Source: a virus
Strand: one strand, 5' to 3'
IMG/VR virus record: IMGVR_UViG_3300044628_000433
Location: 1 to 64,000 of that record
Length of the DNA: 64,000 nt
The position numbers and the translations under genes were made by a program. This document shows positions 43,801-54,400 of this stretch, one piece after another (positions within the stretch are counted from its first letter, which is position 1; each line of letters starts with the position of its first letter). The notes under the pieces were generated by a model that saw nothing but the letters and a program-made list of their open reading frames with translations, did not search any database and was not told the origin of the DNA.

Positions 43801-45357
43801 AACAAAAAGCAAACAGCAACAACTGTTGAACTTCGAAATAAGGATAATGTTCTAGCTACATTCCAACCATCTCCAATCAAGAAATCAATGCTTGGTTCTA
43901 ATGCTCACCGCTCAGCATTAAAGAGAATGTCCAAAGAACAATTCTCCAGATTTGCAGTAGGTAAGATTAATGCTGGTGAGGTAAACCACGCAATGGTTGT
44001 GGATTACCTAACCGCTAATGGTATCTCTAATCAATCCCTTAGAGAAACTACACAGTGGGGTAATATTATTCCATGGGCTTCACCGATGTCTGGTCTTCCT
44101 ATTCCAATGAGTATTCCAAACGAAGATTATCGTTACGAGTATGTTGACCACATGGGTAAACCACAATGGTTTGTTACTAAGGATGGTGAGCCGAGACAGC
44201 CAGTAAACGGATTCTTATCTACTGATGGTTTAAAACCTTATCGAACAATATTAAAACCACAACCAAAAGCACCTCAACAACCCAAAACATCACAACAACC
44301 AAAAGAAACATACGGCAAATATGTTTACACTGGGGCAGAATCAAGATTATCTCGTCGTACTGGTGTAACTGGTATTGCTGGTAAGCCCCTGCTCATGTAT
44401 GAGTGGAAGGGAATGGGTACGCCTTGGCAGTTAGATACAGCTCGTTATGGTGATGATACGTCACCTACAAAGGTAACGTTAGAGCCACAGGAAATGGAGT
44501 TTGAAACAACTCTTCGAAACACACTACAGGCACCGATGCCCTTTATGAAGACGTGGAGTGAATTTATTGCTCCACACATGAGGCCAAAACGGGAACAAGT
44601 AACAAGCACAAAAGACGCTTCACCTGCAATACAGACTTTTAGGGAGTGGGAAAAAGATCAAAAACTTTTGGGTGTTACATCCGAAACAACGGAAGAACCG
44701 GAATCACGTCTTGGTGTACGTAGCGATGGTCTGATTGACCATAAGACCGTACTTACAACCGTTGCTGGTAAACCTGTTGTAATCTCCTACTCTAAGCCGA
44801 CCCTCAGTAATAACTGGGTCATGGAGGTTGTTGAACCGGAGGTCGAAGAAAGCGAAAGCACAAACGGCTTCATGGACTTTAAGCGAGTATCCAGCGTTGT
44901 TAAGGGGGTTGCGGCTTCATTCATTTATGCCAAGCCAACTTCCAGTAAGAACTGGAATCTAATTCAGGGACCGATGGTAACTGATCTTGGTGGTGAAGTG
45001 ATTCAATCACTGCAACAAGGATATGTAGATGGTCAGTTGTTTGGTCTTCGTCTTCCAACTAAAAATCAAGTAGTCAAGGCAGCAATGGAAGTAAACAATG
45101 CTGTTGAGAAATACTCGATGATTGCTGGTGAGGTTTGGAGACAAGCTCAACTTGCAAACTATATACACCCAACCAACAAGCATGTAAGACGGCAATACGT
45201 CGAAGCTCACGAAGCTTATATGAGATCATTAACTTTGATTGCAGAACGCAATCGAATCAGAAACCAACCACGCGAGACTGTAAAAATCTTCGATGACTTT
45301 GTGTCAAGAGAAGCTGATAATCTCGTTGAAATTTCTGATAATTATGTCGAACGATAA
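40798..45357 (+). CDS. Large internal virion protein, 1,519 aa, gp15-like position
   Basis: Long, mostly helical protein with coiled-coil stretches at roughly residues 230-310 and 370-410, resembling ejection proteins of podoviruses. No lytic transglycosylase or peptidase motif seen. Residues about 1176-1390 contain three imperfect copies of a beta unit with the core G-(x)-AGKPLLMYEWKG / VAGKPVVISYSKP / VKGVAASFIYAKP followed by NW. The C-terminal 100 residues are a helix bundle. It occupies the place of T7 gp15, with a terminator after it. Confidence 0.8.
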   Translation: MIEMQGPGVFLNPPNQPIYQETQVKLPENVVGVGQGIDWGAIGESVAKFGTELVSYDIEDKRKKKQRLLEDLEAKTQMSIDNASAYNDFDSVDAQITEYKNQVKEIVGYDIDSDGGGETSSALLEQARKTAYNFDLYGQRARRETADDVMLSAFNDDSLAFQEYLLTSDNPTFDIEGRLVQLEQMQKDVQDKPQKTMGDRAYLAAVRKEKIDLLETQGKMTAASAKSFNEAREADKKQLEGRIANHNKELRSIWERTEQLAKETSALRAKPDKTEAEVAELRSLEIRMNSEAYQVQRLEAIAYKLQDSYAQEFYGRSWDENIAKSMPEDTYSNILNAKNSRTNALNTASFLPYKRAEEAQRMQIASVTDRVNSAIRQAEADINLIDSVIKSAPEADRQGFINARHARITKLEKALLEINSGGVPLIVQDLTKTVDGLKFFGQSLKFDSSPTALTEFTANAVESYSQPHETIYKTFRNTVDKFNQFLSTRQDIPGSSITGDSREKRTKKNLASYSKLYQRIPNLNLNPSEINEVFLDVIQKNGVDPYQADGINIKPWSELSKEIQAAGIQLTPNGFLHTEIGVNAITELLRSNAPLDQWQNMLAFGSAGNEWFAVLNASHSESPMNGGVADMLAGALMNPDTRQAATAAFIMFTPKDHIASNLDRIRNTGIGQQNPAGFTNAFETLQALAKEHGGNGDPLKFIQGQLIDVELLKEKQRLQKLSRSSDVLQPLVGAYSTRENLSEETQDKVKLNAIMVELRDNVFPQIEARVGPNVNLQSLLTGNAVNPALREISEIAIGHYYDAKYDPRTKYSDEDLWEIAADRTNKSLQNFVVKSSGLQLEKPDTPEPPVGIADRFIAGSDIQYGLQDGGKQNLNVLLDADFDVNGLDKSTFNQYGTFTAPPTDMENPAAVALAVSAVRGMDVSGIPGNASSNIMAIATEVIGGHKDNRTMLVAQAALKDLGNPKTLTEAIATAKRNMQRIQAGIDSGEFKFVVGTDISNLNKKQTATTVELRNKDNVLATFQPSPIKKSMLGSNAHRSALKRMSKEQFSRFAVGKINAGEVNHAMVVDYLTANGISNQSLRETTQWGNIIPWASPMSGLPIPMSIPNEDYRYEYVDHMGKPQWFVTKDGEPRQPVNGFLSTDGLKPYRTILKPQPKAPQQPKTSQQPKETYGKYVYTGAESRLSRRTGVTGIAGKPLLMYEWKGMGTPWQLDTARYGDDTSPTKVTLEPQEMEFETTLRNTLQAPMPFMKTWSEFIAPHMRPKREQVTSTKDASPAIQTFREWEKDQKLLGVTSETTEEPESRLGVRSDGLIDHKTVLTTVAGKPVVISYSKPTLSNNWVMEVVEPEVEESESTNGFMDFKRVSSVVKGVAASFIYAKPTSSKNWNLIQGPMVTDLGGEVIQSLQQGYVDGQLFGLRLPTKNQVVKAAMEVNNAVEKYSMIAGEVWRQAQLANYIHPTNKHVRRQYVEAHEAYMRSLTLIAERNRIRNQPRETVKIFDDFVSREADNLVEISDNYVER

Positions 45358-45361
45358 CAAT

Positions 45362-45392
45362 GGTGGGGGTCTAACAGCCCCCACCTATTTTT
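45362..45392 (+). terminator. Intrinsic terminator after the 1,519-aa protein gene
   Basis: GGTGGGGG (45362-45369) pairs with CCCCCACC (45378-45385) around an 8-base loop, followed by TATTTTT. It lies 5 bases after the stop codon and 10 bases before the giant gene start, so the giant gene depends on read-through or partial termination. Confidence 0.85.
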
Positions 45393-45402
45393 AAGGACTT
45401 AA

Positions 45403-48400
45403 ATGAATAACGATTTAGATCGACTTTTCGAAGAGAACAGCAAACCTCTTCCTTCAAAGTCACCTACCGTAAACTTCACAAATCCAACGTCTATGTATTC
45501 TGGTCAAACACCAGACATGGGCGAACAACAAATCAAGAATGAAAAGATTTCTCTTGGTCTTCTTAGCCCATCCTTTCTAAATGGAAGGTGGAATCTAACT
45601 GAATCTGGGTTGACCAAAGAAGAAGTAGGCGATACAGCCCTTTCCTTTACTATTGGTGAGGGTTCTAAGGGATGGGGTGAACGCTCCATTCAAAAAGCAT
45701 ACCGTATGGTGGATCAGTTTGAGAACAAGGGCGATGCCATGTTCACAACGGATAACCGTGAAACTCACCACTGGGAACAGTTTGTAGAAGGTATTAACTT
45801 CTTCAATATTTTTGGAGAGAACGAAACGTTCCGTAGGGCCGATGAAGTTAAGAAGATTCTTAGCACTGTTGACCCAGAGTGGACTTATGAAAAGCAACTA
45901 TCAGCCCTTACGGAGTGGCAAGAATCAAACCCAGAAGTAAATGACTTTGTGGCTCAGGCAGGAATTAATATCCAAGATTATGTACTAGAGACACGAAACC
46001 AACAAGCATTTATCTTTAACATTAACGAAGCCGTACAGCAAGCCAGATTAAACATCGGCATGCAACGGTTTGAAAAGGACAATGGAACGTTGTCCAAGCT
46101 TGGCAACTCCTTAATTGAGGGTATAAAAGACCCATTGATCCTCCGGGATATGGCACTCACCAGCGTAGCTACCCTTGGTTTGGGTACCGTGGCTGGCCTT
46201 GCTGGGGTCTCTGCCAGAGCCTTGTCTGGGTCGGTTGCTGCTGGTGTTAATTCCTCCCGCGCCCTTAGGGGTTTAAACCTCGTTAGACAGGCCGCTAACA
46301 CCGCCGCGCTAGCGACAGGCCCAATGACTGGTCTCATCGAAGGACCAGCCTACGCGGCTATTAGGGCCGTTGTACCGTCAGCTGGTAGATCAGCTGTCAG
46401 TACCCTGTCAGCCCGTGGATTGGCATTAGCCCTTGAGGGTGGCGTTGCTGGGGCAGTATCGTCCTTGGCAGACCAGAAGGCCGATAACGAATGGCGTTCC
46501 TTGGTCTTTGCAGATACCGAAAAGGCGCTTAAGTATAACCTTGGCGAAACCGCCCTAGCTGCTCTAACTGGCTCCCTTGGTGCCGTTGGTGTTGCAAGCG
46601 CAGTACGCTTTGGTCTGGGGTCCATCGGTGACTATAAGTATTATAAGACCGGAGACTGGGACGGTTTCCGTAGACAGATTGCAAACTCAATGGATACGTG
46701 GGCAACCACCAAGGATGGCGATATCGTCTGGGGTAATACCCTTAGCGATGGTCGTGGTATCTTCTTTGGTGATACAGTCGATAAGTTTATGAAGAGCTAT
46801 GACGGCAGAGACTTTACAAACGTCATGCTCAATGGCTCACGTCTCTTTGGTAAGTTCAATCCCCGTATTGCGGGTAAGATGAACCTTGACGTTAAGCGCG
46901 TCATGCCAGTTATCGAAGAGTTTGAGAAGGCAACAGGTGTGGCTGGTGAAGCTGCTATGCTTAGCGTAGATGGCGTAGATCCAGAAACCCGTGGTATCTT
47001 TAATCAACTTGTTAACGAGTCAAACCTTGCAGATGCAGACCTAACCATTGATGATGTTAAGGCTGTATTGGTTGATTACAATACCAAGCAACAACCACAA
47101 CCACCTACGGCAACTGGTCGGTTACTTACCGAAGCACCAGTAGCCACCCAACAAGTTGAGGTTGCAAGACAACTTAAGAGATTGGTTGCTGCCAAGAGTG
47201 TTGATAGACGCTTGGAACAAATCGGATTATCATCCGCTACGGTTCTAAACAACGCAGAAGCAACACTTGGTCGCAGTATCAATCTATCGTCAGATGCAGA
47301 TTTCCAGAACTTTATTACCGCCGCACGATACGAAGCGGCATCGGTAGATGAATCTCAGGTTGTAAATACCTTTAAGAGAATCGTCACTGGTGACTTTGGT
47401 GGCGGTCGTGTCATTCCAAAGGAAGTTGTTGATAGCATCTTTGTTGCAGCTTTTGGCGATAAGCCAATCGTTGTTACCGCAACGGGTTCAAATAAGAACT
47501 TTGCCGTTGTCGTTGATCCAAAGAATAAGGATGTCTTTGCCACCAAGCGAACCTTGGAGAAGGGCGATGATGGACAACTCAGCATTAAGCTTCGAGCCGA
47601 TGATCCTAAGTCCCCATTCTTCTCAAAGGATGTCCTTACGGTTGATACGGATACCTTGCAAGCAAAGCTTGTTGAGGTAAACGAAAAGCTTAACAAGGCT
47701 TGGAATGACGTAAAGACGGCTAAGATTAAGGAAACAATTGAAAAGGTAAAGAAGACAAAGGTCAAGGAAGAACTTGTTAAGACCTTTGCTGAAGGTACCT
47801 CTGTAACCGTAGACAGCATTAAGAAGATCTTCGATCTTACTAAGGAAGAGGCTACGGTTGCTAAGATCATCATGGACTCATTAGGTTATGATGGTGATTC
47901 TAATCTACTTAGAATCGCTTCCCTAGTGGCTGATGATAGAAACGCAGAGATCTTCTTCGAGGGTAACACCGCTCTTATTCGAGCAACCAAGTCTTCAGAC
48001 GTTGGTACCGTTACCCACGAAATGTCTCACTACTTACAGGTAATGATTCTTGATGAACTTACTCCAGACGCTCGACATGCCATTGGTATTACAGACGAGA
48101 TCTGGGAAAAGTTTAAGGACTGGGTTGGTTATACGGGAACTGAGTGGACCGAAAAGGCAGCAGAGAAGTTCGCTAATGGTATGTCACAATACGTTAGACG
48201 AGTTATGTCTGGTGATGGTCGCGCTCCTAAGACCCAAGTTCAACGTCTATTCCACAGAATTGGCGACCACCTTGGAGATCTTGGTCAACGCTTCAAGAGC
48301 CAAGAGGCACTAGAAGCTGGCATGATAATGAGCAAGGAAGCCGAAGATGTATTCGAAGCTTTGTTCAATCGTTCCAACTCTAAGATCGGTGAGTTGTTTG

Positions 48401-51400
48401 ACTCAGCCTATCAGGGCTTGTTTAAGCGATTGCCAAAGGAACAACGCCTTGCCATTGGTAAGGAAATCCTTGGAGAGATGGCCTTTAACGACTATCTTGC
48501 TAAGAAAGAAATTGAATTCGAAAAGGCTAAGCCAGTTGTAGATAAGCTTGCTGAAGCTGCGGCAACTAAGCCAGTTACTGTAACAAGTGTTGTGAATGAG
48601 ATCTATGAAAAGGTCAACAACGCAACACGTAAGGTCATTAAGGAAGCTATTGCTTCTGGTATGAGCAGAGAATCTGTTCTCACCTTCCTAAAGGACGAAG
48701 AAGCAAAGATTGGTACGGTTACATCTATTGATGCCCGTCCAGCTAATAAGCTTACAAAGCCAACAAAGCTTACAGACGAAGAGCTTGCAAAGTTTGCTGC
48801 AATTGAATCCCCATTCATCAGCGTTGTAGACGATGTAAAGGTTAAGTTTATTGATGCCGCTTTCAAGACTGAAGAGAGTAAGTTATTCTTCAGTAAGGAA
48901 GATCTACAGGATGAGATTAAGAGACGCGCTGCGTCAAAGGTCAGTAAGACTGAAACTGATATCGGTATTTCATCTGAGCTTAAGGCAGACCTTGAAGAAC
49001 TTCTTGGTCCAGGAACCTTTGTCGATTCTGCTGGCATGAAGGTAGAACTAACCCCAACTGAAACTGTTGTTGCTACTAAGGTTGCAACCGTAGTTGAAAC
49101 GGCTAAGGTAGACAAGGAACACGCTACGGCTGTCATTGCTGCTTTGGAAGAAGGTAGAACACTAGATGCTGTAGAAGCAAAACGTGCGCCTATCGTTACT
49201 CCAGAGGTTATCAATGTTGAAGAAACTCCAGTAAGCGTTGAGACTGAGCTTGTTGCTTTGGCTGCCATCAGTACTGAAGCTTCGGCTACAGCTGACAGCC
49301 TAAGTATTCCTGCAGCAAAGAAGGCCGAAGTTAAGACTGTTGTTGCTGCAGCTGTTGCAAATCCAAGTAGAGCCAAGTCTTTGCTTGAGAAGTATACTAC
49401 TACAAAGCTTGAGGATGTTGCTGGTGTTTCTGCTAAAGCGGAAGCTACAACCACAAGACAGCTTCCAAGCGATCTAGTTAAGCAATTCTTTGAAGCTGAA
49501 TTACGCGCTCAAATCTCTAGACACACCATCGAAGGAATTATGGGTCTAGACGATAAGAACTTTAGTCGTTTCCTAGAATTAGAAAAACTAGCTGAAAAGT
49601 TTGAAGGTCCGCTTGATGCTTTAGTTAGAGAACCAACCCCAGAAAATCTACAAGCAACAGCTAATACCATTAACTGGTCAATGGAAGACTTGAAGGTTTA
49701 CGTCAGCGGTGCATTGCACAAGCGTAACGGTTCTTTGATTGCAGAGTTTGTTGGAGCTAAGAAATTTGTAGAGCGGAACATTGATACAATTAAAGAAACT
49801 AGAAAATATATTGAGGATAAGAAGTCGGCTTATGATGCAGCTAGAGCTGTACCTGAGGCAAATAGATCTAAGGCTCAAGAAGACTTAATTAAGAAGTATG
49901 ATAAAGCCAAGGGAACAGTCAGTCAATTTAATAACTCCATAGAGAGACTAAAGATTGGTGTACTTGGTAACACCGTACTCGAAGTAGTGCCACAGAAAAT
50001 TAGTAAAGCTAAGGCTTATCTAGATAAGGGTGAGTCTATTCAAACAAAGTGGTTGCAACTACAGAGCCTTGGCGCAACGGTTCAAGACTTATTATTTAAA
50101 AATATGATTGAAGCCGATCCAATTACTATTCTCAAAGCAATTGAGAAAAACATTGATCGTCTTGCTGAATTGGTTGAAACAGACGGAGAAGAAGTAGGTT
50201 TTCCGGACTGGAGAGAACTACCTAAGATTGAACTGTGGGCTAATGGATACATGAAATCAAAGGCTGCTTCCTCCTTTGTAAAGAAGATTATTCGTAATCT
50301 TGAATTAAATGCAAAGCGAAGATTGGAAGGAACCAAGAAGAAGGTTGGAAGTGAAGAGGTAGTGGGTGCTAGTGGTGATGCGGTAAACGTATTAGAGGGA
50401 TCGCAAAAGGTTGAAGGGGTGTACACAGACGATGAGAAAAAGGACTTCTACGTAAAGCAACAAGCTGAAAGCGAAGCTCTTAGAAATCTAGCTACACTGT
50501 TTCATGCTCACCTAGTTGATATTGGTAAGACCGAACTCGCTGCTGTCTTTATGGCAAGACGTGAGGGTATATTACAAAAGGCTTCTGATATTGATAACAC
50601 AGCACGACTTCTAGAGAATTACGGAATTCAACTAACCGTAAATTCTGTTGAGAATCGTATCTCAGATCTTCGTAATGAACTTACAACATTTGTTGATGGT
50701 CTAGCAGAGGACGAAGCTAAGGCAATTCGAAAGCTTCTTGATCTTGAGTTTAAGCCTAAGAAACAAAAAACTCTTGCTCAACGCATCTCTACAGAAGACA
50801 TGGAAGATCTATCAGAACGCTTAATGTCAGCTGGACCACTTGATGTCATTCGCGCTCCTGATTATTTAATCAGAGCTGCTCAAGAATCTTCCAGTGATCT
50901 CTATAGAAGGATTCTTTCAGGTGAACTAGAAAATGGTGTTCAAGTTCTTGAAGAACTAGCGAACAATCCGCAATCAAAGTATAAGACACTTGCTGGTCAA
51001 ATCCTAAACGAACATAGAGACTATTTAGAAACGGTCGGTGTTTGGGTAGCAAAGCTTGACGATAATACTGAGGGTCTATACACCTATGACAACATCTTCC
51101 TAAATGTTAAGGAAGGTACGGTCAATGTACCAGCCCTCATTCACGAAGTCATTCACGCCATAACAACGAAGGAAATAGACGAAGCTGGCTTTACTCAAAT
51201 AGAAGGACGTGGACACGTTGCCTATCTAGAAGCACTTCGCAATAGTGTTCAATCCGGTGTTGATCTAAACGGTAAAAAACTAAAGGCAAGTGTCAAGTCA
51301 ATCGCTGCTAGTTATCTAGCAACAGTTGATTGGATTGATCGTACTCCTGAAGCTTTACAGTTATTGGGTTCAGACTATAAAGAAAAGTTTGTTGGTCGAG

Positions 51401-54400
51401 CTGATGCTGTAGAGTTTCCCACAACAACCCACTATGCTTTGATCAATCTTCACGAATTCATTGCAAACACATTGACTGATTCTGATGTTCTCGCTTTCTT
51501 TGCTGGGGCTAAGGCTGCTAGTGGAGCAGCTAAAACAAGACCAGTTAAGGAAATGCTTAATGGTATTTCTAGGTCTATCTTTCCTAGAGCAACCGAAGAA
51601 CAGATAAAGAACGTTGATAAAACACTACAAGAAACTATTGTTTCAAATCTTGTAACTGGTGTGGTCAAGAGTAAGGTAGAACCAGTTGATCAAATGGGCA
51701 TGGTATTAATGCCTGAGCCTACTTATGTTCCCTTTAGATTAGTCGGTACTGAGATTCAAATTCCTGAGGTTGTTAGACTTGGAGATGAAGCTGAACTTCG
51801 TTCTGCTCTCAAATCTGCTAAGGGTAGGGTCTATGCTCAACTTAACAAGATTACGGAAGAAGAAGCTAAGGGTGGGGATTGGACTTTAGATGGTTCTATT
51901 CTAGAAAACGAATATGGTGAAGAATTCGAAGCTTTTGGTTTCGAGGACGGCACAATTGGTGCATTGCTTGCACACAACGAACTTGCGTATAAGGGCGCTA
52001 CTAAGTATTTTGAAACACCTGATAAAGTCTTTATTAAGATAAAAACAAACGAAAAACCGTATTCTGACTCAGTAACACAAGCTTTACAACTTATTCTAGA
52101 CGGTAGCTTATACGATCTTTTTCCAAAAATGGATTTACAGCAATTGTCGTATGAAAAGTATTCTAATAGTGACTTTGCAAAGCTACCCATTAATGAGCAA
52201 TTAAAAACGGCTCAGTACGCATATACAAAAATTACAACTATTCAAAACTTACTACCATACAAACATAAGGTTTTTGAGACACAGAGCAATAATGCAAAAA
52301 CATTATTAGAAGCAGTTACTCAATTAAAATCAGCGTTAGACTTGGCTTTTCCACCCGAACCTACAATATCAAAGGTAGGTGATAGTAAGTATTTTAAGAA
52401 GCTTACTGAGTTACCTACTATCTTCGATGAGTGGACGGTTGGAATAACCCATAAAGACTTATCAACAAGTGATGGTTATTACTTTAAGGTTAAAGATTAT
52501 CAGAAAGATAATGCATTTATATTAAGTGCGCTTCTTACTCAAAAGCCACTAGAGTGGGCTGAAGACAATGGTGAGTTTATGCTTAAGTATACACCAACAA
52601 TTAGCGAACTTTCAACAGCTCAACAAACATTGCTGTACTTTTTACTTGGGGAAGTACCAAGTTCTGATAAAGTTCCAATATGGGAACCAACAGTTTCTAT
52701 ACTCTACGATGTTCACTTAGAAAATTATTTTAAGGAATTTGGTGTGGATGGTATAAAAGCTGTACTTAAGTCTGAAATAGCACTTGACCTTATTCCAGTA
52801 GATATTGATTCTCAAGTACTAATAGATATTAAAACAAATCTAAAGAAGTTAAGCAACTATTGGTATGATGAATTAGACAAAAAGGGTGTTAATGTAGAAG
52901 ACGATCTTTCTGCTGTTCCTACAGATGATGTACAATTTCTTTTAGATAACTATACCGTAGCAAAACTTGAAGTTGATTCGGTGTTTCCAGAAAACGCCAC
53001 GATTATTGGTCCACAACTTGGATCTAATCCAGGACATCAAGTTGAAATTAATGGTAGCAAGTATTATCTAAAGGCAGCAAAGAGCAAGCGGCATGCTAAT
53101 ATGGAAAGAGCAGCTCAGTTGCTCTATCGTATGCTTGGTCACGAATCCTTGGTATCTGAATTTACAGATGCTTCAAATCTTGGTTCCGAGTTTAAAACAT
53201 CCATTTTGACTCCCTGGGTAACAACAACCAAGTTTGATTTTGATAATAAGGACCACGCTGCAAAAGCAAAGTTGCTATACATTCCATCAGCTTGGCTTGC
53301 AAATTGGGATGTCTTTGGTCAAACCTATGACAATGTTTCTGCCGAAGGTGTGATTCTTGATGCCGGAGGATCGCTTGTTTATAGAGCTAGGGGTGGAGAG
53401 AAGGACTTTTCAAATACCTCTGTTAAGGAATTAGACTCGCTACGAGACCTAAGTAAAAACTTCACAGCAGCTAATATCTTTATGGAGCTAACACCAGAGG
53501 AAATTAAAAGTCAGATTGCTAATTTAGAAGCAACGGCATCAAATGAACAAATTAGAGATGTTGTATTCAGTGTGTTTGATCTTTCAGATCCCTCTGAAAA
53601 AGCAGACGCTGACAATCTAGTTAAAACATTGATTGCTAGAAAAAACATTATTGTTGCATCTTTAAAGGAATTAGGTTCTATTGAGAGCAGAATGCCAACA
53701 GAGCTTCGTCGTTTTATCAAAATGCCAACTACGGCAGCCGAAGAAGATATCTTTTACATAAGAGAAGCAGCCAAAACCTTTGAAAACGCATCGCTAGAGG
53801 ATAAGCAAAAAGCATTGGAATTTATGCACACCGTTCTAGCCAATGCTGACATGAGTGGAGAACTTCTTCGTTCTAATTTCTATAATGCTTATACAGAGTT
53901 TCGCTTAAAGTTATTGGGTGGTACTCAACTTAATAGAAGAGAACTTATTTCTAAATTCTTTACCAATGATAGTGGTAGAGATATTGCTATTAGAGATGAA
54001 CTTGGAATGCCAATTACGTTTTATCGTGGAACTAATAGGCCAGATGTTGATGCTCAAAACGGCGATGAAGTAAGTAAAGGTTCTTGGTGGGGAACCGATC
54101 TAAACGTTGCTAGAGATTATGGCGGCGGAAGATCTATTATGAGTGCTTATGCTGCCGTTCCACCAGAACGTATTAAGGTTGTTAAGCTTCGTGAAATGAC
54201 ACATTGGTCACACGTAAAGAAATCAGATATCCTTGATCCAGAAGTTGTAAAGTATTTAGAAGATCGAAACTTTAACTTTGGTGGTAAAGTAGATGACATT
54301 GCATTTGCTTACTTAGATCTTGTTGAAGATAAATATGATGCTGTACGATTGCTCGATGTTAAGGATTATGCAAAGCTTGGTTCAAAGAAAATTCCACACG

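Noticed and set aside
48603-49454. 283-codon open frame on the minus strand
   Set aside because: Exactly antisense to a Lys/Glu/Val-rich part of the giant gene; the translation is a low-complexity Ser/Ala/Val string without a ribosome-binding site. The sense frame is continuous and sensible.
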